From positions 4,505,526 to 4,569,525 of the forward strand of contig NW_025335641.1 in assembly GCF_004798865.1 (NCBI RefSeq): a stretch of DNA of 64,000 nt. Reading direction: 5' to 3'. The stretch is from Varanus komodoensis. Lineage: Eukaryota; Chordata; Lepidosauria; Squamata; Varanidae. This document shows, one piece after another, positions 11,230-24,080 of this stretch (position 1 is its first letter; each line of letters opens with the position of its first letter). The notes under the pieces are model-generated. The model ran no database searches. It had not been told where the DNA came from and saw nothing but the letters and a program-made list of their open reading frames with translations. The position numbers and the translations under genes are program-made.

Positions 11230-13890
11230 GTTCAGGGTTGCAGTTTTCCCCTCGTTGCTTCAGTCTATCATGGAAGAAGCTGCACCTCAAGACCTTTTGG
11301 GCACTGTAAAGGCAGCATCCCTTGCTTTTGAAAAATGGTCACTCACACATCCTTTACTGGCCTTGAAAAACACAATCTGAAACAGTAAATCCAGTCCAGA
11401 TATACATCACTGTGTGCAATTGTCCTCCCTATATTCTACAGACGTTCATGCTGAACCTGATGGCAACACTCCAGAGAACACGAACTGAGCATTACACCAC
11501 ACCTGGTAGGTATTAAATTCAGATGTACTTAGGGAAAATGTCTAATATCCAGCGATATGTGCCAGCAGTATTATATATTGCTTACAGGTATTTGCAAGGG
11601 AGTAGATGAACTGAATCTAAAACACAGGTTCATGCCTGCCCTTGGATATAAAGCAATTATTTGGAACAACATAGAACTGATACTGCAGAATAGTGAATGC
11701 AAACGTTTCGGCAAATAAATGGATCTGTGTTCTGGGAAGGGATGAACAGTAAGTGATTAACAGCAAAATCTTTGGCATACTTACTTCAGAAAAAGTACCA
11801 CTATCCTCAGAAGCAGGTAAACATGTATAGGGTTAAACTATCTGTCTCAAAAAGACTCTCTGGTTATGTAAGATGGATAAGAACAGAGATCTATCTTCCT
11901 TATGCATTCACAATTACCATTCAGGATTGTACAAGATCACAATTCAGGATAAAACAAATCTAAAATGATGAACCATAACTTAGACATTCTGTTTAAGACA
12001 GCATTTTTAAAAGACACCAAAAACAATGAAGAACAAAAATTTCAAGTATTTAAAGATAATTGTTAGCCCATTGCCAAGTTTGTATTGCTAGTTCATTTGC
12101 TTGGGGGTCTTTCTTCTTTCCTTGCCAGCACTTCCTCTAAGAATAAATTCAGGGGGTGAGGTGTCAACCACAGTGGAAGAAAAAATAGCGGTACATGGGC
12201 AAACAGGAAGAAGGTATCAGAATGATTAGGGGACCCTGAGCCTAATAGAAGTACAATGAACCCTTTGTTTTTGTTTACTAAGGAGGGGGACAAAGAACTG
12301 TCTAATAAGGACTGAACATGCTTAGGAGTCAGGGAACAGTCAGGGTCTGTCTGAAAACAGAAAAGAGAAAAAGGACATGGAGTGGAATGTCCTGCTTGAA
12401 CACCTTTCAGAGCAGTTGTCACTGCTTGATGAGGCTGAAGGCAAACACAGTGGAGTCAAAATACTAGGCCCTATTAGCTTAAAGCTCTTACTGACAGTTA
12501 CTAAGTCTTAGGAGAGGCATTTTACCCTTTTGGGGTGGGGGGAACCTGCCCAAAAGCCAGGGACACCAGCAAGATATTAGTTACTGAGGGGAAGGAAATG
12601 AGCCAGGACTGCATTTATTCCCCAGGGCCAGACGACAGACATGGCTCTCAGGTCTGAGGTTCTGCACTTCTGGATTGTGCCCTATAATATCCCAAAGAAC
12701 AGTATATGTGGCTGCCTAGAATCCCGTTAATGATGAAGACGCACTGCTACATTTTGTTTGCCACTTGTACCTTATTTATTACTATGCTAGGAATCTCAGC
12801 TGTGCATCAAGTGGCAGCACCAGTGCAGCATAAGGAAGGCTATAAATTGAGTTTTTATATGGGTGATACTTCTACTGAAATGAAATTGGAAGGCACAATT
12901 AAACTGCTGGTGATATTGGTTTTTAACAGAATCACTTCATCCGGAAGTAATAGAACCATGTCTTCGTGAAACCCTTCCATGTATATAATGTTGACATCAT
13001 ATTTGTTCACTTGTCTCCTGTTGACAAATTAGTCAAACCCTCAAGGCAGGAGCTTTTTCTGAATTGGAACAGAAGACTCAACCAGTCACTGCTGGAAAGA
13101 TCAAGTTCTATTTATAGTTACAGGAATGGCTATGAGATTGAAAGCTGTGCTGGTTTAGGTGACATCTCTGTCCATGGAATTTTTTCTTTCCCAGCTGGAA
13201 TTCATACGGCCTGATCAGAAGCTAAGTCATAGGATATGAGCTCATTACAATCAAGTGGAATCTTCTCCAAAGATATCTGAGCCCTCCTGGTCAGAAGCAG
13301 AGGCACTATGCCTCTGAATACCAACTGATGGAGAGCAATTGCCTTCATATTCTATTTATTCTCTTCCCAGAGACCTTGAGTTCATGATGGTGGGAAAGCA
13401 GGTGGGAAGCTAAATGAACTGTTGTGCTTCTTTTTGGTAAGCACAAGTGTTATAGAATTGCCACAGGTCATTCACTCTCATTTACTCAAACATCAGGTGC
13501 TTCCAGATGATGTTTTGATGGCACCACTGACCTTCCCCATTCACAGAATTCTACTAGTAAAAGCAATCTCTTTTACTAGTAATTCTCCACTATTTTCCCA
13601 CTGTGGCTTCCATTTCATTGCTCATCACAGATAACCCATAAGAAATAAAAGATACAATGGCTGCACAAATTGTTTTCACTGACTGTCATCCATTTGTAAT
13701 CCTTCCATATTTTCCTAATACTGCTTCTTTTTGCTTACTGCCAGCAGTTTGACATTCTTAAGAAATATGGACAAGTAATACAACATCTATAAGTGCAGAG
13801 GCTCTTAGGACTCACTACACTTATGTCTTTATAAAGAGGCATGGCTTTGACATGGGCAGTGATCAAGTAGACAGGTGAACTATCATCGCT
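11230..13890. other. Intergenic DNA, no gene recognised
   Basis: The open frames (for example 12093-12422 minus and 12706-12969 plus) have no domain I recognise and no clear splice context. A 15-base block AATAAGGACTGAACA near 12303 recurs near 29663, hinting at an unnamed dispersed repeat. Confidence 0.5.
13270..13345 (+). mobile_element. CR1-like repeat fragment
   Basis: A short block with AGAAGCAGAGGCACTATGCC and CTGAATACCAACTGATGGAG resembles the internal part of the family seen complete at 10770-11225. Decayed. Confidence 0.4.
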
Positions 13891-13894
13891 GTAT

Positions 13895-14435
13895 CACAGG
13901 TTCATAGAAAAGGGCCAGAAAGGGCATCAAGTCCAAACCCCAGCTGGTGCAGGATGCCAGTTACACCATCTCAATCAGTTAACTGTCTAGCTTCTTCCTG
14001 ACTGTCTCTAGCGTGGGAGAGCACACAACCTCTCTGGGCAACTGATTCCATTGTCAGATTGCTCTGACAGTTCAGAAATTCTTCCTTGTGTCTAGTCTGC
14101 ACCTGGTGTACTGTAGTATATGTTCGTTGTTCCATGTCCTACAATCTGGGGTGAATGAGGATAGGTCTTTTTGTTCTTGTGTATGACAGCCTTTGAGGTA
14201 CCTGCAGAGTGCCACCGTGGTCTTTGTACAGTAGTCTTCTTTTTTTACAGCTCAACAGACACAGCTCTTTCAGACTCTCATCATAAGACTTATTTTCCAG
14301 GCCCTGTATCATCTTTGTTGCCCTCCTCTGAACTCTATGAATCCTTCTGGGCATCCTTTTAAAACCTGAGTGCCCAAAACTGAATGCTGTATTCCAGGTA
14401 AAGACTGAATAAGCACCTTTCCAATGCTCTCTCTT
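13895..14435 (-). mobile_element. CR1/L3-type LINE fragment, minus strand
   Basis: Read on the minus strand, the frame at 14139-14462 shows CR1-like reverse transcriptase tail residues: HRVQRRATKMIQGLENKSYD followed by LKELCLLSCKKRRL. The copy runs on to a 3' end near 13895 with a TTCTATGAACCTGTGATAC terminus. It is more diverged than the plus-strand copy at 7.5-8.1 kb and has frame breaks after the RRL block, so it is older. Confidence 0.75.
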
Positions 14436-14618
14436 TTTCTGCACGCGCACACACACAAACACACTTTTTTTTCTAAAAATTTATAACTCTGTACCCATAT
14501 AGTAAGCGGTACATGTGCATTTTCCATTCACCACCACCACTTCTCTTCTGCCACCCATTCAAACGTTTTCCATTTACAACCATTTTAGCAAGGATTATTC
14601 ATATTACATTTTGCATGG

Positions 14619-14672
14619 TATTATTATTATTACTACTACTATCACTATCACTACTACTACTATTACTATTTT
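14619..14672. repeat. Degenerate trinucleotide repeat (ATT/ACT)n
   Basis: ATT units pass into ACT and ATC units over about 54 bases. Confidence 0.85.
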
Positions 14673-14679
14673 CATTTCT

Positions 14680-17600
14680 ATAGCACCCAATAACCAAAGC
14701 TATCTGGGTGATTTGGGATTTCACACTGTTTTAAGGATGAGGCTTGCAGCTTGAGGGTACTTTGCTTAGGCGGGTGCAAGTGGTATCCATAACATGAAGC
14801 ATCATCCACCAGCCTTGCCTGGTATGCCACGAATACTGCTTCATGCAAAGAGGTCTGGCACCCAGAACATCCCACCTTAATTACTGCCATGCACTCAATG
14901 TGCTGCTTTCCTTGAAAAATGTCTAGAAACAACAGCTGGTTTGAAATAGGTGTTGACTGGAACCCAGAGGCATATTTCTCTAACTTTAATAGTTTCATTA
15001 GCTCCCACTTTGTTTTAAACACAATTCAAGGTACTAGCGCTTACTTTTAATGCCCTAAGTGGTGTGAGAGCAGGGTGCTTGAAACAATTACTATTTTTTC
15101 CCATATAAACTTGCCCAGCAATTAAGATTGGCAGCTGAGGTTCCTCCAAAACAGAAGTTTAGGTAGGTGATTACTAGAGAGGGGACCTTCTATGCTGCGA
15201 CCCCTTGATTTTGAAATACCCTGCCTAGGTATGTTCTCCTGATATCTCCATATCTCCACCAAGCAAAAACCCTATTTTCCTTAATTTAAGATTGCAGTTA
15301 TATCATTTCCCTGTCTAACCTGGCTGCCTCTTTTTTGCCACTGCTGCAATGTTGTGGCAATGGTTGCTGCAGCAGGATTGTTGCGTGGGAACAGGGGCCA
15401 GCGATTATTTTCTAGACCACTCAAATTCCGCAGCTGCTTTAGCCTCTACTTATTGACGATAATGTTTATCCAAAATGCTACTTAGCAGATGTTTATGTAA
15501 CTATCACTTTGTGTTCTGTAAATGGGAAGGAAGGATGGGTGGAGGTGGGGCTGAGGTCTCTAAATAACTAATAAATATTGACATCACTTACGGTTTTACC
15601 AGGGAAGAATTATTCTCTGGCCTTTGGTTTTGATCAACACATGAGTTGTTCAATTTGCAGTATTAAATCTAGAATCCGTATAGCTCTCCTGCAGCACAAA
15701 GGATGTCCGTAAGTCTTTTCTCTGACTATACCTCTTTTATTCTTTTTGGTAAGCAGGCGGTCACCTAAGTTACATGGTGATATTTTGCTCTTTGAATGGA
15801 TGACTGAAGCTTACCTAGCGTGCTGGACCTTTTGTCCTTTTTCATCCCATCTCTCCTATTGTTAGTCATGGCCTTGTTGTTCTGTCATGTGTAAAATTAG
15901 ATTCTAAGCTCCTTGGAGAAAGGACAGCACCTTTTCCCCTTTGTTCGCTAAATGCCTAACACAATTTTCAGCCATGTAAAAAAAATTATTAATGTAAGAG
16001 TTATATAAACTGCAGGAGATGAAGAAAAGATATTTAAATAAAGCACATTGCAAGAACCTTTGAGAAAAAAAAATCAAAGGAGAATTGAAGCTGATAAAAC
16101 AAATGTTCACCAGCAAAGAATAAAAAAGACTGCAAGTATTGTGTATAACAGGGTTAGGGCAGACAAGCACAACATGTCTAGAAGGAACTGGATTTCCCTT
16201 TTAACTTTCTAGGCACCCAACAGTGCATGTCTGCATTTCAAGATTTCTCATAGTGCACTGCTTCCTCTCTTAGTAGTTTGCTGCCGTCTAGGAACAAGAT
16301 ACTGTCACACGTGTATTTTGATTCACAGTGGCATTACATCGAATGATTAGGTAGTGTTCAAGCTCAAAAATGGTAATTTGCATATACACTTATTATCTTC
16401 AACTTCATATGCATCTTGAGGTTAGTGTTAAGTCTGTACAAAAACTGGCTTGGATCCAAAGGATGGATATCTACATGAAAATCCAGATCATAAGTGTTGG
16501 AAAACGCTCTGCGATGGATTGGGAAACCCCATGGTATATTATGCGGTACATGATGCTACAGTGGGAACAGGCAGTCAGTGGAAATTGGGAGACTGCTTGG
16601 TGTGATCAGACGTTCCTTTGGCTTGGGGAGGAGCAGGCTTGGATCCAAGCCACAGAGCCATCTTCAAGCTTGCATACTTGGCTTTGCACAAAAGAGGATA
16701 GAGGGATTGAGTGAGATTATAGGAGATGGTTTGGTGCACATCACAAGAATGCAATTGTCATGAAAATGGCTGTTGCTCATAGATATAACAATAACATAAA
16801 AGGTGCAGCAAGGTCAACACGAGGCTGCGGCAGACTTACTGCAAAGCATACTGCGGTGACTAATAGGACGCAAAGAAGGGAGAGCAGTGTGCTTCATATC
16901 CTGTGCTGTCAACCAAGAGCCACATATTCTATGCGCTGCTCCTTTCCACAGAATGGTAGCAGTAAACAGTGATGTGATTCAATTATGAAATAAATGCCAT
17001 ATGTGGACTGAACCTCCCCAGACTAACTCCACCACACACACACGTTGCAAGCCGTTATTTGTACCTACAGCAGGCCTGCAGGATACACGTAACCTCGGAG
17101 TGATGAAAATATGAACCATGCTGTTGCTTGTCATACTCTTGACGCAATTAAATACAGTACAGGGAGAACTTGCCTTTCTTTCTTGTGGAGAGATGCCTGA
17201 TTCTTGTGCTCCAGATGCAGAAACGAATCCGACATCTTATTGTAAGGGAGGGATGCATGGCTTTCCCTTTTATCCATTACTCTGGGGTGCCAAAAGAGCT
17301 AGTGCAAGCAATTTCTGTTTCCTCACAGCCCTCTCATAGTATGCTGTGCCATCCCTTGTTCCAACATGTTACTTCTGCATTGGAACTAAATTGTAGTTAA
17401 ACGACAGAGGTAGAAATTTGTAAGTATTATGAAATTCATTTTGTGTTTGGCATGCATTTCTCTACACTTTGATCTCATCTTAAACAGTTCTGATGACTGA
17501 GTCAGATGCTTATGTTTAGACCTCCCTGACAGACTGAGTGACTGACATATCAACAATATTAGTTCCCGGTGAACCAGAACTCTGCAATTTGGAACACGTG

Positions 17601-18375
17601 TAATCCAAATTTACTCACAAAAAAAATATGAAAATAGGGTATTTTTACATCTTGCTCACAAAACAGGGAATAGCTACAATTCTTCCAGGCACAATCAAGA
17701 AATCCATTTGGAACTCATGTAACTAAAAACAGATTACTAGCGAAGCCTGAAAAACAGATATTTCAAGGAAGAATCTCTCTAGAAATGAATAATGGCAATG
17801 CTATATTAGCAACTGCTTACATTCTAGCTAACAAGAAAACTGGAATTTGATACACACAAAGTCTAAATCACAGTGATAGAAAAGTTTGAAAAAAGGATAT
17901 TTTTTGGAACTGAGGGTGCTTCCAGATGAGGCTTTTATTGTACTATCACACTGACGGAGGGAGGATTTCTAGCAGAAGCTGGGAACAGAACACTCGCTTC
18001 ATTTACTAGCATATTCCTATAGAGCGGATTAGGTATTTTGATTAAGATGGTCAAGCTATGCAGCCAAGTGTAGTGCCTATACCAAATGTAATTGCTGCGT
18101 GATCTTATCGTCATAGTATGGTCTGGTGGTGTTCCCTTTGATAGCTGTTTCTAGGAGAGTTAGAGAAGACTGACCTTTCTTGCATTTAAAAGAGAACAAA
18201 CTTCTCAACAAGCACATAGTTCTCCTTAACATTTAATACTGCATCATTTCTGCACTGTCTCTCACAGTCGTGTTATGAATTACTGGAAGTTCACAGTTTA
18301 TTAGTATTATTGTTACATTGCATTTGTATTACTATATATTACCACATATTATGATAATAGCCTTATTACTTACAG
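14680..18375. other. Intergenic DNA, no gene recognised
   Basis: A+T-rich DNA with short open frames of no recognisable family. A short CA tract lies near 17034-17042. I see no supported exon, RNA gene or complete mobile element. Confidence 0.5.
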
Positions 18376-18565
18376 TGCACTTTTTTTCTCTTGGAAGAAA
18401 CTGATGGTGGCTTACAAGGTTCTGCCCTACTCCATTTTATCTCCATAACAACTATCCTGGGAGGTGGGTTAGGCTGAGAGTGAGTGACTGGCCCAAAGTC
18501 ACTCACTGAGCTTCATGGCTGAGTGGGGACTAGAACCTGGATCTCCCAGGTCCCCAGTTCAGAAC
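18375..18565 (-). mobile_element. tRNA-derived SINE, MIR-like, minus strand
   Basis: The body block AACTATCCTGGGAGGTGGGT is followed by GGCTGAGAGTGAGTGACTGG and by GGCTGAGTGGGGACTAGAAC. The last block is the reverse complement of a pol III B-box region, so the element points to the minus strand. Related copies lie near 20965, 28500 and 33790. I am unsure of the subfamily name. Confidence 0.6.
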
Positions 18566-18569
18566 TCAA

Positions 18570-20960
18570 ATCACAGTATATCATGAAGACATTATGCATG
18601 TATTCCCCACCACCTAGGAATAACTCGATGGGAGTTACTATCAGGAAGTTGTTCTGTGTGCACCTGCCATCTGGCTGGACCAAGAGTATTGCCAAGCATG
18701 TGCCAATGGCTTCTTCTCACCTCTAAGTGACTTGAAACAAATTAGGTGGTAGAGTTTCTTCTACATGAGCAGTATAAGTTTAAGTCATGTCTAATTTCAT
18801 TTTTGAAATTAAACATTGTAAATATCTATTTTTAGGCCATTCTACCCTTCCAAAGAGCAATAGCCAAACTAGATTTTCTTCCTCTCTTTATTTCCCTATG
18901 GAAATACAAAGTTATAGGGAAGAAGTTTCCAGAAGGCCTCAAGATCTGCAAAGAGTGGTATAGAGCAGAACATATATGGCATCCTTCTGAAGGACCTGAA
19001 GAGGACTGAGAAGCAGTTTTTAAAGTTATTCCACCAAGAATGCAGATGTGCCTATTTGTTCCTGAGGAATAGTACATTAACTCTGCATAAACCAAAGAAG
19101 TGAAAACCTTGAGACCACTAAAACATTAAACACTGAGGTCATACTTCAGTTCCACTGCCTCTCCTATGCATTTCCATGTTTAACTGTATCCCCTTCTCTA
19201 GCTTTTCACCTCCCCAATGAGTCACCAGAACCAAGACATTTACTACTGAAGGGATGATTTAGGGCTGCAGGAACCAGTGGTCTGGCAGAGGCAGCAGAAG
19301 AGGCCCATTCTGAGGCAAGCACAAACTTTCCAGACAGAAAAGTACTAGAGAGAAGAAGAAAGTGAAACGGGAAAAGGAGAGATTTGGGGAAATAATTTTA
19401 GAAGAAGGAGAAGCTAGAATATGGGGATGTTAAGAACACAAATGACTTTTCTTTCACATACTACCTTCCCTCATGAATGTTGGTGGGGTTTGAGATGCCT
19501 CATAGCCCTCTTCATTCTAGATAGATTTTCAGTGTTTTCATGTAGAATAAAATCTAGAACCCCATTTTGAGTTACTGACATTATTTTTTAAGAGATTTGG
19601 GAGTCTTAATGGGGCATAAAGCCAAGCACAACTGGATCCTGGCATCACCTCTGTAGGGAGCCATGCAGCAATTCCATCCCTGCCAAGGAAGTAGAAGGGG
19701 AGACCTGGATCTGTGAGGTTCAGATGCTATCATGCAGACCTGTGCAGGGGCCGGTGACAGTTTCTGCTGCCAAGAGCTGATGAGCCAGCGCAATACTGGA
19801 GAAGTTGCAGCGCAGTACTGGAGACGCTGCATCACAGCGCATTGCACCACAAGTTCCGATTAACCAAGGAGAGTAGCTGGAATTCTAGCTAGTCTCTGCC
19901 TCTAGACAAAGCAGCACAAATCTGGCATGCAACTGGTCCTACCAAGCCAATCCTGCTGTGCTGAGAAATGTGAATGTCAATTGTGGATTAAGAAGCAAAG
20001 CCACAATCTTTGACACTGCTCTGCTGGCATATAAGCCAAAAGGCTAAGTGTGAGCAATGCACAGGACATGTGTTGTTCGAATACTTCAAGGGAGGTATGG
20101 AGCTTCCCTGGATGATTTCCAGGTTCCCTCAGATTAACTTTACTATACAGTGCCACATTCTGCTCACAGTAGAAGGATGACTTCTGGAATTCCTTTAAAG
20201 TTTGTTATCAAGGAATGTGGGTGCATCCATCCATTGAGGCAGGAGGTCTTTTATTTATCTTGGCAGGATCTTCCTCATGACATTACCACCTTTGATCTCT
20301 TTTTAAAACTCCTATTCCCTTATGTGTCAGTTTTGAGGTTGTATAACTCTGGATCAAGGAGCCATCTAAAATCCAAAGGAAAATTTGCCATTGGGATGTC
20401 AGCATGCCAATTATAAGTACAACTGGCAGTACGTGCATGTGCTCAGAGCATCGTAAACAATTGAAGAACTAGGGTAAACAAATAGAGGCTTGGCCCAGAC
20501 TTCTATAAAATATTGGGAACCACTGATCTGTAGTGGGTTAACTGGACAGATCAAGATACTGTACTGCCCAAATGCTTGTATCACATGAGCCAAGAAAAGT
20601 GCGCCAAATAAATTTTTGCAACATCACTGAGAATTCTGGGGCCGACTCTTGGATTGTATACAATATATGAATCAAGAATTCTCATGTATCTCCAAGTGTT
20701 AGGTGCACTTCTTTAACTGCACACCACATGAGCCTCCAAATAGCAATGCCCTCATGCTGCTCCTCCAGTTACTTGGGCAACCCTGGTCAGTCAACTTTAC
20801 AATTGAATTATTCATTTCCTTTATGTATGGAGCACTTCCAGACAAGTCTCATATACAAACATGGAATCTCCCATTGGTAGCGCTTTCAAGTGTCTGAACC
20901 AGCTTTTCCAGCTTTTCTCCTACTGCAGACAATTTACTCAGAAAGAAACAACAGAGTAGG
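18570..20960. other. Intergenic DNA, no gene recognised
   Basis: Only short open frames without recognisable domains or splice context. Nothing else supportable was seen. Confidence 0.5.
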
Positions 20961-20964
20961 TGCA

Positions 20965-21170
20965 CAATTTATTTTATTCCCACAGTTATTTTGCAAGAAA
21001 CCCAGGCAAATTACATAGCCTTCTTCCTCTTCTCCATTTTATCCTCCCAAGAACACTGGGAGGTATCATGGACTGAAAGTTCAGGACAGCCCCAAAGTCA
21101 CCCAGTGAGGGGGTGGGGGTGACCCAAATCTGAGTCTCCTGAGCAGCAGTCCAACATTATTTAGCAGTCC
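20965..21170 (-). mobile_element. tRNA-derived SINE, MIR-like, diverged
   Basis: The segment has the same layout as the SINE at 18.4 kb: a T/C-rich start, AACACTGGGAGGTATCATGG, CCCAAAGTCACCCAGTGAG and then a decayed B-box region (GACCCAAATCTGAGTCTCC). Minus orientation. It is more diverged than the copy near 33.8 kb. Confidence 0.5.
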
Positions 21171-21670
21171 GAATAGTGATCACAAATAAAAACTTCATCC
21201 TCCAAATTACCCGCCTCTCTACTGTATTAGCCCAGAAATCCAGCTGAGGTACTTCATGCAATCTTATCTTTCTGCTCAACACGCAGGAAGGCCTCTGCAG
21301 TCCCAAGCATTTCCCACTCCACTCCCTAACTCAGCTGGAATGACAAACGCTTGAGGCCATCTAAGTGCAATTGCTTAGGATACTCCAGCTGGAGATTAGC
21401 TGACTCGAAAGGAGATCTTCCTTCCACGGCAGAGAAAGGGAAGTAATCACTCCTCCTCCACCACCACCACCCCCGCAGCACTCCAGGAAAAGTTTAGAAA
21501 ACGTGCCCGGAGATTCCCAAGTGACCTGGATCTCTGGTATGCAGTTCAAGGACCCCACGATGAGCTCTTCGTACTAAACAGAGCTCGATCCGGCTACGCC
21601 TGTCCTGCAGCAGCAGCATCGTCATCCCAAGGAGGGGGGCTGAAGGATGACGAGGTCCTCAAGACTTTCA

Positions 21671-21680
21671 CCAAATATGG
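21671..21680. promoter_or_regulatory. CArg-type SRF site, far upstream of CCN1
   Basis: The sequence is CCAAATATGG, a perfect match to the SRF consensus CC(A/T)6GG. It lies about 3.6 kb upstream of the predicted CCN1 start, at the edge of the GC-rich block. The same 10-mer occurs again at 23352. Serum and cytoskeletal induction of CCN1 through SRF is established in mammals; use of this particular site is inference. Confidence 0.45.
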
Positions 21681-21689
21681 ACCGGGCTT

Positions 21690-22250
21690 GGAAGCCTCTG
21701 GGGTTTGTTTAGCCGAAGCCGGAAATCACTTTGGCAACAGCAGCTCCCCGCGCAGTCTCCCCCAGTCTCTGGGAGCAAGGCCAGGCGAGGAGAGCGCGGG
21801 AGGCGCGGGGGAGAGATAGCACTACCCCGCCTGCAAAGGACCGCAGGGCAAGCGCAAAGCAACGACGAGGCCGTTCTGGGGAGGGGGGAGCAGCCTCGGC
21901 ACTTTCTGCCCCCAGGTACAAACGTTAGGATCGCTAACCAAAGAGCAGCACAACACTCCTGCTTCCACACAGCCTCTGCGCCCCAGCGACTGGTGTGCAG
22001 CTTGTGGGAGAGAGCGCTCGAAGCCTGCGTGCAGAAACATTTGCTCCTTTTGGGTGAACATGCAAGTTGGAGAGGCGTGGGGTGAGGGGTTGTAGGAATG
22101 CAATTATTGTACATTGGGCTCAGCTCCTTTTGGCCACATCGCGGGATGACAGATGGTTTCTCCGTGTGGCCTCATGGTGGCAGCGGCGGGGTGCGCGCTG
22201 GAAGAGGGGAAGAGCAGATGAAGAAAGAATCCACAAAAGGCTGACTTTTA
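21690..22250. promoter_or_regulatory. GC- and CpG-rich block upstream of CCN1
   Basis: This block is much richer in G+C and CpG than the surrounding A+T-rich DNA, with runs such as GAGAGCGCGGGAGGCGCGG near 21790 and GGCAGCGGCGGGGTGCGCGC near 22179. Long frames occur on both strands (for example 21668-22114 minus), but their composition is that of GC-rich chance frames. It could be a CpG island acting as an alternative promoter, a non-coding RNA promoter, an upstream promoter of DDAH1 or a CCN1 enhancer. The sequence does not decide. Confidence 0.5.
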
Positions 22251-23351
22251 TCCATCAGCCCCATGTCTGTTCCTGGTGGAGAGAAAGTGTGGGGAGTGGG
22301 AGGGGGTGGGTGTCTGGAGCCAGCTACAGAATATAGCCATGTTTGAAAAGTTAGACAAAACCTGTATGTTTGTGGAAACTCCACTGTACACGCTTCAAAC
22401 CTCCCTCAGTGGAAGACACTGGCCCTATTATATTGGTCTTACCTCCCTGGCTGTAAAGACACCCAACCACTTTTCTCTAAAAGGAAAAAAATATTCCTGT
22501 CATTTCTGTAACTCCTGTAGGATTTAACAAAGGTGCACATTATGCTTACAAAGAAAATAAGAAAGAAAGAAAGATTGCCACAATGTCTAGTAGACTTGCA
22601 CTCACATCTCTGCTCACCCACCCCCACCCCCAATTAGAACCCAAGAGCAACACTTACCCTGAAACACGTTCACAGACCCTATGAAATGTCTCCCTCTGTG
22701 TGTTTACCCCTTTCAGCAGTGGGAAAGAGCAGGCGACGAACCGTCTGGGTTTTTTCCTCCTCCAAAGCAGCAGTAGGGCTGGCGAGGGGTTAGCTCCCCT
22801 CCCCTAAATGGCCACCCTCTGTGAGTGTAGTGCATGTAAGACACAAACCGTATGGCAATGGTAGGCAGCCAGGTCGATCACATTGCTTTCCCCTGCACAT
22901 GTCCTCATTCCTCCTCTCTCTCCCCGCACCCTCCATTAATCTGCGATCGGTTTTTAGCAAATGTTCTCTACTTCTGAGCTGCTCTTCTGCCTTTCACTTG
23001 TTGAAAGGCAGCAGCAAATAAAGTATTCATAACTTATTCAAATAAATGCAACCACCTAGAATGAACCTTGTCTGGTAGCTAAAGTATTTTTCTTAAGTAG
23101 GGAGTATGTTATTATTGTTCACTAACAGATCAGCAAGCCACAATTGTTTCCTCCAGTGCTATTTCTCCTAAACCATAATAGGCAGATTGTGTGAAGAACG
23201 GGGAAAAATACACCCCACCAGGAATTCCAAAGAATTTCCTGCCCTGTGAACAAAAGTGAGGTCTATATTTAACAACATCTGAAGCTGTCAAGAATGCTTT
23301 GTGGTTGGATAACAGAGTAGAAAAATGTCGAAAATGCAGGCTACTGCTCTA

Positions 23352-23361
23352 CCAAATATGG
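23352..23361. promoter_or_regulatory. Distal CArg box (candidate serum response element of CCN1)
   Basis: A perfect CArg box, CCAAATATGG, lies about 1.9 kb upstream of the predicted CCN1 start. From memory, the mouse Cyr61 gene carries a functional serum response element at about this distance, so position and sequence both fit. CCN1 is an immediate-early gene driven by SRF/MRTF and YAP/TEAD in mammals. An ETS-like GGAA core follows at once, with an ACGTC half-site about 10 bases further on. Activity in this animal is inference. Confidence 0.6.
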
Positions 23362-24080
23362 AAATATTATTACGTCTGGTGTCTGAATCACCATCTGGAA
23401 ATACTTACAGCCATGAAGTCAAATCATAAGAGGCCACAACAGAAGCTAAGAACCCCCCTCCCAAAAAAGAGAGAAACCCTCAAAAGAGTGAAAATATTAA
23501 ATAAACTTAATTGTAGAGGTAAAAACTAAATCTCCTAATAAACAGCAGAACTGCAGAGGAGGGAGCTTTCTGAAAAGATACTGTTGTTTTTGCTTACTTG
23601 TGGGCCCAAAGAAATTCTCACCTTCATCAAGCTATTTGAATTCTCTGAAATTATAACACCAGTAAGGATTTTTGTACATCTTAACCATAATGCAAATATA
23701 AGCATATTTAAAAACAAACAGATGTATAAGATGCAAACTAGCTATTATATATTTATACATGGATAGAAAGGGAATTTAAGAATATGTAATAGTAACTTTG
23801 ACTACAACTGCCTAAGTTGGAAATGCAGTTTAGGCATTCTTTATTTTAATTGCTTATCATTAATTGCAGAAGGTCAATGAAAGTTCACTGTTCCATAGGA
23901 ATAACTTCCAGTTTTGCATTCATTTTAGCAGATTCTCCAAACGACCCTAATCACCACCCTTCTTCAAAGCAGATCAAGCGGCAGGAATAAAAGAAAAGTT
24001 GCTTCTTTGAAATAGTTTCTTTTCCACTGTCTCTACAAGCTTGCAATACCTTGAGAATGTAAAGATTCAAATCGATATAA

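Noticed and set aside
1-21000. Possible DDAH1 exons left of CCN1
   Set aside because: Expected from human synteny, but no DDAH1-like peptide was seen in any frame. The gene's coding part is probably outside the window.
21668-22114. Minus-strand frame of 148 residues and plus-strand frame of 126 residues in the GC-rich block
   Set aside because: GC-rich DNA lacks stop codons by chance. The predicted proteins have no domain, and frames overlap on both strands.
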